In this document: piece after piece, positions 18,053 to 27,301 of the stretch
Numbering within the stretch: the first letter of the stretch is position 1
Layout: each line of letters starts with the position of its first letter
NCBI GenBank assembly: GCA_947630085.1
Contig: CANRGP010000018.1
Location: 1 to 33,713, forward strand
DNA: 33,713 nt
Origin: an uncultured Lachnospiraceae bacterium
GTDB lineage: Bacteria; Bacillota; Clostridia; Lachnospirales; Lachnospiraceae
Direction of reading: 5' to 3'
The notes under the pieces: model-generated
Seen by the model: only the letters and a program-made list of their open reading frames with translations
What the model was told of the DNA's origin: nothing
The model's database searches: none
Position numbers and translations under genes: made by a program

Positions 18053-19081
18053 TTATACATGATTCTTCGGATCGGCGGCATCCGCAAAGGAGTTGCCGAC
18101 AATGTACATGGAAATCGTAATGAGCGCCAGGACCGCCGTGGGGAACAGCAGCTGGTAGCGCAGGGATGCCTGGCTCATGAGGGCGCGGCCCGCCTGCACA
18201 AGGTTTCCCAGGGACGGGATATCCGTGGGGAGCCCGATGCCGATGTATGTGACGAACACCTCGTTGCCGATGGCGGACGGAACCGCCAGGGAGACCCGCA
18301 GGGCAATGACCGACACCAGATACGGAAGCAGGTTCCGGGTGATGATCCTGAACGTGCCGATCCCCAGGGTCCTGGACGCCAGGTTGTAATCGCGGTCGCG
18401 GATGATCACGATCTGGTTGCGGATGAAGCGTGCCATCCCCAGCCATCCGGTCAGGCAGAGCGCGAATATAATGGTCCCAACACCGGGTCTCATCACATAG
18501 GATACCAGGATCAGCACCAGCGTCTGGGGAACGTTGTCAAAGATATTGTAGATCTCCGTAAACAGTCCGTCCAGCTTCCTTACATATCCCCAGAGGGTTC
18601 CGATCAGGGCTCCGAACAGGGCCTCAAAGCAGGCGACGGCAAAGCCGATCCCCAGAGAAGTCCTGGTCCCTGCCCAGGTCCTTGCCCACAGGTCCTGCCC
18701 TATGGCATTCGTCCCGAACCAGAACTCTCCGTCCGGCAGACGGTTGATGTACTGCCTGCCGCTCACCGGATCGTTATAGATCGTCTTGGGATCGTGCTGT
18801 CCCGGCAGAAACGGCTGGATAAAAGTAAAGAGCAGAACGAAAACGATCACGCACAGGAAGAACACGGCCGTCTTGTTCTTAAAGAACGCGCGGAATGTCG
18901 CTCCCCAGTAAGAATAATTGGAATACCCGCCTCTCTCCGCCGACGCGCGGTCAAAATCAGCAGGGACAAACAGTTCGTCTTCGGGAAGGTCCCCGTATGC
19001 TCCCGCCGGATCCAGCTTCTCCTCCATATGCCTGGTCAGCGCCTCTTCGAGCTCCCGCTCCTTCATGCCTCGAAACGTCAT
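18053..19081 (-). CDS. oppC: Oligopeptide ABC transporter permease OppC
   Basis: DPVSGRQYINRLPDGEFWFGTNAIGQDLWARTWAGTRTSLGIG motif and BPD permease fold. Confidence 0.93.
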   Translation of the reverse strand: MTFRGMKERELEEALTRHMEEKLDPAGAYGDLPEDELFVPADFDRASAERGGYSNYSYWGATFRAFFKNKTAVFFLCVIVFVLLFTFIQPFLPGQHDPKTIYNDPVSGRQYINRLPDGEFWFGTNAIGQDLWARTWAGTRTSLGIGFAVACFEALFGALIGTLWGYVRKLDGLFTEIYNIFDNVPQTLVLILVSYVMRPGVGTIIFALCLTGWLGMARFIRNQIVIIRDRDYNLASRTLGIGTFRIITRNLLPYLVSVIALRVSLAVPSAIGNEVFVTYIGIGLPTDIPSLGNLVQAGRALMSQASLRYQLLFPTAVLALITISMYIVGNSFADAADPKNHV

Positions 19082-20031
19082 CAGCGCGCACCTTCTTTCT
19101 TGACAAAACTGATGCGTGGGTCTGCCAGCGCCATTGCCAGATCGCCGAACAGAAGACCAAGCACCGATACCGCCGAATAGATCAGCACCAGGGCCTGGAC
19201 CATGGTGTTGTCCTGTCTCTTGATGACCTCGATCAGCAGGCCGCCCATCCCGGGAATCGAATACAGGCTTTCCACATACAGCGAACCCATGAGCGTCAGC
19301 AGGATCGAGTTGGGAATGTACTGGACCAGCGGCACCACCGCGTTGCGGAATATGTGTCTGCGGCTGATCTTTCCCGAGGAAACGCCCTTTGCCCGCGCCA
19401 GACGGATATAGTCCTTGTTTGCCTCATCCACCATATATCTGCGCAGCCACATGGCATAATATGCAATGTTTCCGATAGCCAGGGAAAACACCGGCAGGAT
19501 CCATGTCCGCGGATCGTTCTCTTTAAACAGCATGGATACTCCCAGAAGATTGCTTCCGTAAAGCTGGATAAGGAGATGGTAGACCGCCGACGGAACCGCC
19601 TGTACGATCACAATAATCACCGTTCCGAACCTGTCCCAGAACTTCAGCCGGGTTCGTGTGGAGCGGGCCATCAGGATGCCGAGGGACATCCCTGCCACAA
19701 GCGACACTCCGAGGCTGAGAAGCCCGAGCTTAATGGATACGGGGGCTTTGTCCGCCACGATCTTGGCGATGGGATACCCTTCACGGAACTTGTTCGAGGT
19801 CCCGAGGTCCCCCTGGAAAACCTGGCTCAGATAGTTCCAGATCTGGACGGGCATGGGCCGTGTCAGCCCCAGTCTCGTCAGTCCTGCCTGGATCTGGGCC
19901 TCCGTCAGCTTGTCCATATTGTTGAAATAGCCCTCGATGGGCATCTGCCGGAGCAGGATGAATACAATGCTTATAACGACCAGCAGGGTAAAGCACGCAT
20001 GAAGTACGCGCTTTATTATGTATTTTACCAA
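19081..20031 (-). CDS. oppB: Oligopeptide ABC transporter permease OppB (TTG start)
   Basis: VKYIIKRVLHACFTLLVVISIVFILLRQMP N-term; GGAAGGAGG then TTG at 20031. The ORF start at 20286 is over-extended. Confidence 0.92.
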   Translation of the reverse strand: MVKYIIKRVLHACFTLLVVISIVFILLRQMPIEGYFNNMDKLTEAQIQAGLTRLGLTRPMPVQIWNYLSQVFQGDLGTSNKFREGYPIAKIVADKAPVSIKLGLLSLGVSLVAGMSLGILMARSTRTRLKFWDRFGTVIIVIVQAVPSAVYHLLIQLYGSNLLGVSMLFKENDPRTWILPVFSLAIGNIAYYAMWLRRYMVDEANKDYIRLARAKGVSSGKISRRHIFRNAVVPLVQYIPNSILLTLMGSLYVESLYSIPGMGGLLIEVIKRQDNTMVQALVLIYSAVSVLGLLFGDLAMALADPRISFVKKEGAR

Positions 20032-20071
20032 TAGTAGATCCTCCTTCCCCCGGCTGTCCTGGCTCCGGGAT

Positions 20072-20133
20072 ATACGGATTTGCCGGGTAACCCGTGCGGC
20101 GCGCGCTCCACAGGCGATCCGGCAAATCCATAT
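20072..20133. repeat. Intercistronic hairpin 1 between oppA and oppB
   Basis: ATAcGGATTTGCCGG (20072-20086) / CCGGCAAATCCaTAT (20119-20133), 11 bp perfect core. Confidence 0.8.
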
Positions 20134-20137
20134 GGAC

Positions 20138-20198
20138 GGGGGCGTCCCAAAACATTTCGGCTGTTCTGTCACAGACGGCTTCTGTTTCGGGACACCCC
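20138..20198. repeat. Intercistronic hairpin 2 between oppA and oppB
   Basis: GTCCCAAAACA (20144-20154) / TGTTTCGGGAC (20183-20193) with one non-Watson-Crick pair, extended by GGGG/CCCC. Confidence 0.65.
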
Positions 20199-20230
20199 GC
20201 GCAAAATCAATCTGCGGTTTCAGAAGAAGA

Positions 20231-22252
20231 TCAGTCGGCAGCGGAAGACGAGCGCTCCTCTTCCCACTTCTCGTATGCCTCCTCAAACTCCTCCATGCTC
20301 ATGGAAGTATCGTAAAGCTTCTGGTACTTATAGCGGTACTGAGACACGCCGAACGGCGAGTATTCGCCCTCAAGCGGATTCAGGTTGGAAATGCTGTAGG
20401 TGCTCCCCTGGGAAATGCTGTAGGGAACCACAATGGCATTTTCGATCAGCAGGGCCTCCGCCTTGGCAAAGGCGTTGTAGCGGTCAGTGTCGTTCTCATA
20501 GATCTCGGCCGCGCCCCGGATCTCCTCGCCGCCTTCCTCCTTCAGGCCCTTCTCGACGGCTGCCTTGGTCCCGTATACAAGCTCATACCACTGGGCAAAC
20601 AGGGCCTTCGTCTCCGGATCCTCGCTCTTGTCCCAGAAGCCGTAGCTGTTGTCCAGTCCGAACGGCTCGGTCCAGGTCTGCGGGTCTGCATAGTCGGCTC
20701 CCCAGTTCGTGCTCATGAACGCATATTTTCCGCTGCGGCGGACGGCAGTAAGGAATGAGGTTTCCGGTCCTGCCTCGATGATGATATCAATGAAATCCGT
20801 TCCCAGAACGTTCTCGATCTGCTGCTCCACAAGCTGGCACTCATCATCCATTCCGGAGGAGGTGGGGTTGTAGCTCATAAGGACCTTGATCGGGAACGTA
20901 ACTCCCTCGGCCTCCAGCTCCTCGCGGGCCTTGTCGCGGTAAGCCACAGCGGCGTCGGCGTCAAAGCTGTCCCCGTCGGTATAGGGCTTTAAAGGCTCAA
21001 ACTGGGTGTAATCCACTCCGTCTCCCAAAACGAAATCTGCCGGCGTAATGGTGTTGTTGATGTAGCGTTCCGGAGCAAACGGATCATGAGCCATAAATGC
21101 ACGGACGCGGTCCATGGACGCCATAACGGCCTTGCGGAAGTTCAGATTGTTGACCGCTTTTCTCCAGTTCTCCGGCTCATATATCTCGTCGAACTGCGGG
21201 TCAAAGTTGAAGGAATAAAAGTAGCTGTAGGAATTGTCGATGCGGCCCCCGTGGATCAGGCTGCCCGTCGTCTCATCGGCAAGCATACTGTCAAGCAGAT
21301 TGGTATCGACGGTGGCGTTGTCGATCTCGCCGTCCAGGTACATCTTCACCTCGATGCTGGCCGCCTCCGCGTTGTAGGTCTGGCGGATCTCGTCAATGTA
21401 TACGTTCCCGGCATCCCAGTAGGTCGGATTCTTGGTCAGGACCCTCTCCTGCTGCGGCTCATAAGAGGAAAGTATGTACGCGCCGCAATACAGAAGGCTC
21501 TCATTGTCCAGGCCGAACTGGCTCCCCTGTTCCTCAAGGAAGGGGCCGTACACCGGCATGAACGCCGTATATGCCAGGGCGCTCAGGAAGAAGGAGCAGG
21601 GCTGCTCCAGCGTGAACACCAACGTGGAATCGTCCACCGCCTTTACGCCGATGCTGTCCGGATCTACGGGATCCACCGGTTCAATGGGATTGCCCTCATC
21701 GTCCACGGCGTTCACATCGCCCTCCTCAAAACCGTATGTCTCACAGTCGAGAAGGTATGCGGTATAGTCATAATACGCGTTCGCGTTGACCACAACGGAG
21801 CCGTTGCTGTACATATACTGGTTGTCGGAAGCGTTGCGGGCATCATTGACATAATGTGCCGTAGATACCCAGTCGTTGGCCGTCACGTCGGCGACCTCAT
21901 TGCCGTCCTTGTCCACCCACTTGACGCCGGGGCGGATGTGGAACGTCCACTCCGTCATATCGTCGTTATGCTCCCAGCTCTCCGCAAGGGCCGGAAGCAG
22001 ATTGCCGTAGCGGTCATATTCCACAAGGTTGTCTACCACATTGGCTCCGATCGACCAGTTGTTGGTCAGACCTGTGGTCAGATAATTCAGCGTAGTCACC
22101 TCGCTGGCATACAGGGTCCGATATACTACCGCGTCGGCCGTATCGCTGTTCCCTCCCTCCTGCGGGGCCTGTCCCGAACCGCCGCAGGCAGTAGCGCTGA
22201 GCACCATCGCCCCTGCCAGAAGAAGCGCCGCCAGTCTCTTGTTCTTGCACAT
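20231..22252 (-). CDS. oppA: Oligopeptide-binding lipoprotein OppA (SBP family 5)
   Basis: MCKNKRLAALLLAGAMVLSATACGGSG lipobox; ALAESWEHNDDMTEWTFHIRPGVKWVDKDG. AAAAGGAGG RBS supports start at 22252. Confidence 0.93.
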   Translation of the reverse strand: MCKNKRLAALLLAGAMVLSATACGGSGQAPQEGGNSDTADAVVYRTLYASEVTTLNYLTTGLTNNWSIGANVVDNLVEYDRYGNLLPALAESWEHNDDMTEWTFHIRPGVKWVDKDGNEVADVTANDWVSTAHYVNDARNASDNQYMYSNGSVVVNANAYYDYTAYLLDCETYGFEEGDVNAVDDEGNPIEPVDPVDPDSIGVKAVDDSTLVFTLEQPCSFFLSALAYTAFMPVYGPFLEEQGSQFGLDNESLLYCGAYILSSYEPQQERVLTKNPTYWDAGNVYIDEIRQTYNAEAASIEVKMYLDGEIDNATVDTNLLDSMLADETTGSLIHGGRIDNSYSYFYSFNFDPQFDEIYEPENWRKAVNNLNFRKAVMASMDRVRAFMAHDPFAPERYINNTITPADFVLGDGVDYTQFEPLKPYTDGDSFDADAAVAYRDKAREELEAEGVTFPIKVLMSYNPTSSGMDDECQLVEQQIENVLGTDFIDIIIEAGPETSFLTAVRRSGKYAFMSTNWGADYADPQTWTEPFGLDNSYGFWDKSEDPETKALFAQWYELVYGTKAAVEKGLKEEGGEEIRGAAEIYENDTDRYNAFAKAEALLIENAIVVPYSISQGSTYSISNLNPLEGEYSPFGVSQYRYKYQKLYDTSMSMEEFEEAYEKWEEERSSSAAD

Positions 22253-22438
22253 AGTTCTCATCCTCCTTTTTATTCTGATAACTGCCCGGACCTTCGGATG
22301 CCCGAATATACAAAAGGGCAAACATCCTGCATCCCTTTATGCGTGGTCTGTTTGCTCCGGCAGTCCGATTCCGCCTGTTCCCCGGAAGATACCCTTCTCT
22401 ATCCCGCAGGACAGGCAAATTTGCAATTACAATTAAGT

Positions 22439-22467
22439 TTTATACCAGATTTCAGGCAATTTGTCAA
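22439..22467 (-). promoter_or_regulatory. Sigma-A-like promoter for opp operon
   Basis: Minus strand TTGACA (22467-22462), 17-nt spacer, TATAAA (22444-22439). Confidence 0.75.
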
Positions 22468-22496
22468 TAAATCCGGAGAAATCCGGAAAATAATCT

Positions 22497-22522
22497 GCGC
22501 CCGGCAGTGTTCTGCCGGGCGC
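22497..22522 (-). terminator. Rho-independent terminator after yebC
   Basis: GCGCCCGGCAG-4 nt-CTGCCGGGCGC perfect 11-bp stem; minus strand continues AGATTATTTTCC. Confidence 0.8.
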
Positions 22523-22537
22523 TCCGATCCGTATGTC

Positions 22538-23266
22538 CTATTCGTCCCAGTTGTGATAGACGCCCTGGACATCGTCGTCTTCCTCCAGGATATCCAGGAT
22601 CCGGTTCAGCTTCTTGACCGTCTCCTCGTCGGAAACCTCCACCCAGGTCTGCGGGATCATGGTCACCTCCGCCTCAAGCATGGGGAGACCCGCGGCCTCA
22701 AGAGCTTCCCGCACGGTGCTGAAATCATCAGGGGCGGTATAGATCTCATAGCTTTCCTCCTCCTCGGAGAAATCCTCCGCTCCCGCGTCAAGAGCCGCCA
22801 TCATCAGCTCGTCCGCGTCCATCTCACATTCTTCCTTATCGATAATGATCTGGCCCTTCTTGTCAAACAGATAGGAGACGCTTCCCTGGGCGCCCACGTT
22901 TCCGCCGCCCTTGGTAAAGGCCGCGCGCACATTTGCCGCGGTACGGTTCTTATTGTCGGTCAGCGTGTCCACGATGATCGCCACTCCGCCGGGGCCGTAC
23001 CCCTCATAGGTCAGGCTCTCGTAATTGACGGATCCCGCGTCGCCGGCAGCTTTCTTAATACCCCTGTCAATGGTATCGTTGGGCATATTGTTGGCCTTCG
23101 CCTTCGCGATGGCGTCGCGCAGCTTGGAATTGCTGGCCGGGTCGGCGCCGCCCTCCTTGACCGCCACGGCGATCTCACGTCCTATGATCGTAAAAATCTT
23201 CCCCTTGGCGGCATCGTTCTTCTCTTTCTTTCTTTTGATATTTGAAAACTTTGAATGTCCGGACAT
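22538..23266 (-). CDS. yebC: YebC/PmpR-family regulatory/translation-associated protein
   Basis: [73 protein letters not shown]. Confidence 0.96.
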   Translation of the reverse strand: MSGHSKFSNIKRKKEKNDAAKGKIFTIIGREIAVAVKEGGADPASNSKLRDAIAKAKANNMPNDTIDRGIKKAAGDAGSVNYESLTYEGYGPGGVAIIVDTLTDNKNRTAANVRAAFTKGGGNVGAQGSVSYLFDKKGQIIIDKEECEMDADELMMAALDAGAEDFSEEEESYEIYTAPDDFSTVREALEAAGLPMLEAEVTMIPQTWVEVSDEETVKKLNRILDILEEDDDVQGVYHNWDE

Positions 23267-23325
23267 AACAACACTCCTTTACTCTTCTACTTTCATTTCC
23301 GTATCCGGTTTTTCGCATCTGTACT

Positions 23326-23354
23326 ATCTTAACACCGATCGGCCGATCTGGCAA
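23326..23354 (-). promoter_or_regulatory. Candidate yebC promoter with palindrome in spacer
   Basis: Minus strand TTGCCA, 17 nt, TAAGAT; GATCGGCCGATC (23337-23348) perfect palindrome abuts the -35. Confidence 0.45.
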
Positions 23355-23359
23355 GCGGT

Positions 23360-24745
23360 TCATTCCGGATCGTTCTCCGCTTCTTCTTTTTCCCCCGCCT
23401 CCCGCGGAAGGGGCACGGCCTTCACGGTCCGGATGATCTTGCTCTCCATGCTCTCGATCTCGAACCGGTAGCCCAGGGCGTCCACCTGCGGCTTCTCGTC
23501 CTCCCTGGGTATGCGGTTGAGCCGGGAAATCAGGAACCCGTTGATGGTGTCGAAGCTGTCAAGATCCTCCTCCGGGAAGCGGATCCCCAGCGCTTCGCCG
23601 ACCTGGTCAAGAGGGGCCATTCCGCTGATGAGGAAGCCGCCGTCCGTCTCGGTGATATATTCCTCCTCCTCGTCATCGTATTCATCCAGGATGTTCCCCA
23701 CGATCTCCTCCAGAATGTCCTCCATGGTAACGATGCCGGAGGTCTGGCCGTATTCATCCACCACCACGGCCATATGGACCTTCCGGGACTGCATCTCCTT
23801 GAACAGGGAATCCAGTCTCCGCGTCTCGGGAATAAAATGCGCCTCCCGCAGAAGACCAGGAATGCTTCCTACCGGCTGGGCCAGCCGCCCCTGCTTCTCG
23901 GCAAAGATCATGGCGTCCTTCATGTGGAGGATCCCGATGATGTCGTCCACATCCCTGCGGTACACCGGATACCGGGAGTTCGTACCTTCGGTCAGGATAA
24001 AATCAATGGCGTCCTTCAGAGACATCTCCGCGTCGATGGCCACCAGGTTTTTGCGATGCGTCATGATGTCTCCCGCATCCTTATCTCCCATCTGGAAAAT
24101 ATTGGTGATCATCTCCGCTTCACTGGCTTCCAGAACTCCCTGCTCATGGCCTTCATTGACCATGGACATGATATCCTCCTCCGTCACATTATCGCCGTCC
24201 ATATCCATATCCGTCCTCAGAAGTCTGAGGATCCCTCTGGCGATGAACGTATTCGCCGTGCTCAGCGGCGTGAGGAGGAACATGACCGCGCCGACCGCCG
24301 GGTACAGCCTCCGGCACCATGCCTCGGGCTTCCTGGCCGCATACCGTTTGGGAATGATGATCCCCAGCGCCACGGTAACAATCAGCAGCAGCGCCGCGGT
24401 AACGGCGACCACGGCCGCGATCCTGCACCATATGCCGAAATCCCGGGCGGCAGACACCCCCGGAAGCCACCGGGCGGCGAGCCTTCGCCCAAGCCCGGCC
24501 AGCACACAGGCCCCGACCGCCATTCCCGACCCGTGAACCACCAGCTGGATGGTATTGATAAACTTTGCCGGGCGCTCCGCGACCGCGAGGAGCTTTGCGG
24601 CTCTTTTGTCTCCTTCCTGCGCCTCTTTCTCAAGAGCCGCCGTATTTATGTTCTGAATTGCCGCTCCGAAACCAAAAAATATCGCCTCCAGGATCAACAG
24701 GATCAAATACACCATGATACCGTATGGAGGATAGCCGTCGTCCAT
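23360..24745 (-). CDS. CNNM/CorC-type CBS-domain membrane protein (hemolysin family)
   Basis: Hydrophobic N-term, DNVTEEDIMSMVNEGHEQGVLEASEAEMITNIFQMGDKDAGDIMTHR, paired CBS motifs and HMAVVVDEYGQTSGIVTMEDILEEIVG. Confidence 0.93.
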   Translation of the reverse strand: MDDGYPPYGIMVYLILLILEAIFFGFGAAIQNINTAALEKEAQEGDKRAAKLLAVAERPAKFINTIQLVVHGSGMAVGACVLAGLGRRLAARWLPGVSAARDFGIWCRIAAVVAVTAALLLIVTVALGIIIPKRYAARKPEAWCRRLYPAVGAVMFLLTPLSTANTFIARGILRLLRTDMDMDGDNVTEEDIMSMVNEGHEQGVLEASEAEMITNIFQMGDKDAGDIMTHRKNLVAIDAEMSLKDAIDFILTEGTNSRYPVYRRDVDDIIGILHMKDAMIFAEKQGRLAQPVGSIPGLLREAHFIPETRRLDSLFKEMQSRKVHMAVVVDEYGQTSGIVTMEDILEEIVGNILDEYDDEEEEYITETDGGFLISGMAPLDQVGEALGIRFPEEDLDSFDTINGFLISRLNRIPREDEKPQVDALGYRFEIESMESKIIRTVKAVPLPREAGEKEEAENDPE

Positions 24746-24799
24746 GAAACTTCTCTTTCTCCTTCTTTCAAGATTCTTTTGCAAAAACCGTTATGGCCT

Positions 24800-24828
24800 A
24801 TTATATCAAATATCACCGGATTCGTCAA
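24800..24828 (-). promoter_or_regulatory. Sigma-A-like promoter for the CBS-domain gene
   Basis: Minus strand TTGACG (24828-24823), 17 nt, TATAAT (24805-24800). Confidence 0.7.
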
Positions 24829-24909
24829 CGACCGGCTCCGGCAGGATGCGCCGCCGTTTCTCCGTGAAATCCAAAATCGGATCACACAGCGGATCTTATT
24901 TTGAAAATT

Positions 24910-24935
24910 AAGAAGCTGCGCTTCTTTTTTTATGC
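24910..24935 (+). terminator. Rho-independent terminator-like hairpin
   Basis: AAGAAGC-TGC-GCTTCTT followed by TTTTT on the plus strand. No intact plus-strand gene precedes it. Confidence 0.55.
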
Positions 24936-24995
24936 TCTTTTGCTGTAAAAATGGTGTGGCGATTGAATCGCGCAAGCAGTATAATGTACATATGA

Positions 24996-25121
24996 GTTTT
25001 CCTCGGCTGCCCGGATTCTGCCATCGGAGAGGGACTTGTTATTCTCGGCAGCACCGCGCAGAACGACCGCGGCAGCGCCAAAGAGAGCGTGACGAAACGG
25101 CTGTCCGACAGCGGGTATTAA
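24996..25121 (+). pseudogene. Possible flavodoxin-like C-terminal relic
   Basis: Open reading VFLGCPDSAIGEGLVILGSTAQNDRGSAKESVTKRLSDSGY* between stops with no start codon; resembles the tail of small flavodoxins. Weak. Confidence 0.3.
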
Positions 25122-25170
25122 AAGCATACATTGAAGAAATAAAGATAAAAGTCATGAAGGAGGAAAAACA

Positions 25171-26286
25171 ATGTCTGATTATTTTGGCAAGGAAACGCCG
25201 AAGCTGGGCTTCGGGCTGATGAGGCTCCCCAGGAAGGTACTGAGCACCGACATCGAACAGGTCAAAAAGATGGTCGATCTCTTTATGGAGGCGGGATTTA
25301 CATACTTTGACACCGCCTTTGTGTACGGCACCTCGGAACAGGACATCAAAAAGGCGCTGGTGGACCACTACCCGCGGGATTCCTATACCCTCGCCACCAA
25401 GCTCAACGCCTTTCTGATGTGCCACAACGAAAAGAGCGCCAAGGAACAGTTTTATAAGAGCCTGGAGCGCACCGGCGCGGGGTATTTTGATTATTATCTG
25501 CTGCACGCTCTCATGGCAAACAACTATGCAAAGTACGACAAGTACCACATCTGGGACTTTGTGAAGGAGCGCAAGGCGGAGGGACTGATCCGTCATTTCG
25601 GGTTCTCCTTCCACGCGGGCCCGGAGCTTCTGGACAAGCTGCTCACCGAGCACCCGGAGGTAGATTTCGTCCAGCTTCAGATCAACTACGCCGACTGGAA
25701 CAACCCTGGAGTGAATTCCCGCTTAAACTATGAGGTGGCGAGAAAGCACGGCAAATCCATCGTTGTGATGGAGCCGGTGAAGGGCGGCAAGCTGGCCGAC
25801 CCGCCGAAGGAAGTAAAAAAGCTGTTCCATGACTACGCCCCGGATATGTCCCCGGCATCCTGGGCGATCCGCTTTGTGGCGTCCCTGGACGGCATTATCA
25901 CGGTGCTTTCGGGAATGTCCAGCGTCGCTCAGATGGAAGATAACCTCTCCTACATGAAGAACTTCCAGCCGCTGAACGCCGAGGAACAGAAGATCATCCG
26001 CGAGGCGCAGAAAATCCTCGGAAACTCCGCAGAGATCCCCTGCACTGCCTGCCACTACTGCACGGACGGCTGCCCGAAACAGATTCCCATTCCCGACATC
26101 TTCGCTGCCGCAAACTTACAGCTCGGCAGCGGCCAGACAGCCGAGGCGCGGGAACGCTGCGCGGCTATCCCGGAGGGACACCGTGCCTCCGACTGTATCG
26201 AATGCAAACAATGTGAGCTTGCCTGCCCGCAGCATTTGAAGATCACGGACTTTTTGAAGCAGTGCGCCCAGATGTTGGAGCAGTAA
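25171..26286 (+). CDS. Aldo/keto reductase with C-terminal double [4Fe-4S] motif
   Basis: LGFGLMRLP, YFDTAFVYGTSE, HFGFSFH; CTACHYCTDGCP and CIECKQCELACP. Confidence 0.94.
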   Translation: MSDYFGKETPKLGFGLMRLPRKVLSTDIEQVKKMVDLFMEAGFTYFDTAFVYGTSEQDIKKALVDHYPRDSYTLATKLNAFLMCHNEKSAKEQFYKSLERTGAGYFDYYLLHALMANNYAKYDKYHIWDFVKERKAEGLIRHFGFSFHAGPELLDKLLTEHPEVDFVQLQINYADWNNPGVNSRLNYEVARKHGKSIVVMEPVKGGKLADPPKEVKKLFHDYAPDMSPASWAIRFVASLDGIITVLSGMSSVAQMEDNLSYMKNFQPLNAEEQKIIREAQKILGNSAEIPCTACHYCTDGCPKQIPIPDIFAAANLQLGSGQTAEARERCAAIPEGHRASDCIECKQCELACPQHLKITDFLKQCAQMLEQ

Positions 26287-26448
26287 AGGACGACAGCCTA
26301 TGAGAAAAATCCCGGTGCTGCCTGCCCCCGTCCGGAGCTGACGGCGCGGGTGGAGAACATGGACGAAGGGCTTGCCGTGAGCGGCGGCAACGCCGTGACC
26401 TGCGGCCGGGAACTTGAAAAATGGGTGAAGAAAATCGGTTTGAAATAG
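26287..26448 (+). pseudogene. C-terminal relic of a flavodoxin-like protein
   Basis: Frame ...ELTARVENMDEGLAVSGGNAVTCGRELEKWVKKIGLK*: flavodoxin-like tail lacking its N-terminal FMN-binding part. Confidence 0.5.
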
Positions 26449-26553
26449 GAGGGAGAAGAAACCAAACAGGCATGCCTTTCGGCGCTCCGCATGGGCTATC
26501 GTCACATTGACACCGCCCACGCATACCAGAATGAGCGAGGCTTTTCCGACTGA
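26449..26553 (+). pseudogene. Internal relic of an aldo/keto reductase
   Basis: EETKQACLSALRMGYRHIDTAHAYQNERGFSD*: the GYRHIDTA..Y.NE motif is diagnostic of the AKR N-terminal region; the rest is missing. Confidence 0.75.
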
Positions 26554-26594
26554 GCCCCGGCAGACTGAATCAAACCATGCGGACAGGAGCAGAG

Positions 26595-26708
26595 ATGAAA
26601 GCTAAAAAGATCATAAAGATCATTATAGACACGGCTATGCTCATTCTTCTGCCCCTGCTCATGGCGTATTCTTTCAGCGATAAGCGATCGCATTCGGATA
26701 TCGGATGA
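26595..26708 (+). pseudogene. Truncated N-terminal relic of a small membrane protein, DUF4405-like
   Basis: MKAKKIIKIIIDTAMLILLPLLMAYSFSDKRSHSDIG*: first TM segment only. Confidence 0.5.
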
Positions 26709-26744
26709 GCTGATGAAGTAATCCAGCCTCTCTTCTCCGCTCCT

Positions 26745-27113
26745 TCAGTTTTCATATTCAGAGCCGTATGTAGGCAGCTCAAGACTTACCTTCAGAGCGC
26801 AGTCCACCTTTTTCAGCAGATCGTCGTCGATGTGGCAGATCTTTTCCTTCAGCCTCTGTTTATCAATGGTCCGAAGCTGCTCCAAAAGGATCACCGAATC
26901 CTTTACCATATCGCATTTCCGGGTATCCAGCTCCACATGGGTCGGCAGCTTGGCCTTGTTCATCCGCGAAGTGATGGCGGCACAGATCACCGTAGGACTG
27001 TGCCTGTTTCCCACATTGTTCTGTATAATAAGTACCGGCCTGACGCCTCCCTGTTCGGAGCCGATCACCGGCCTGAGGTCCGCATAATAAATGTCTCCCC
27101 GCCTGATAATCAT
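26745..27113 (-). CDS. MazF/PemK-family endoribonuclease toxin (NdoA-like)
   Basis: [62 protein letters not shown]; lies downstream of alr as ndoA does in B. subtilis. Confidence 0.94.
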   Translation of the reverse strand: MIIRRGDIYYADLRPVIGSEQGGVRPVLIIQNNVGNRHSPTVICAAITSRMNKAKLPTHVELDTRKCDMVKDSVILLEQLRTIDKQRLKEKICHIDDDLLKKVDCALKVSLELPTYGSEYEN

Positions 27114-27260
27114 ACATCTCACTCTCCGTCCGTCATATTTCGTTCATGTGACTAGTATTTACTGTTTTTCTTCCACATATTCACAACAGTCCCATGATTA
27201 TAATATGATGCGGACATCAAAAAGTCATGCGGCGGATGCGCGGAGGATGCGCAAAGCGCA

Positions 27261-27290
27261 AAACGGCCGCTCCGTCACAGGGAGCGGCCC
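27261..27290 (-). terminator. Hairpin downstream of alr, candidate terminator
   Basis: GGCCGCTCC-7 nt-GGAGCGGCC followed on the minus strand by GTTTTGCG. Confidence 0.6.
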
Positions 27291-27301
27291 TCCGCCTCAG
27301 G

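Noticed and set aside
21086-23245. 719-aa plus-strand ORF
   Set aside because: Antisense to oppA and yebC and spans their promoter/terminator region; no recognisable domain.
24932-25219. 95-aa plus-strand ORF upstream of the aldo/keto reductase
   Set aside because: Arg-rich composition and overlap with the AKR start out of frame; no recognisable domain.
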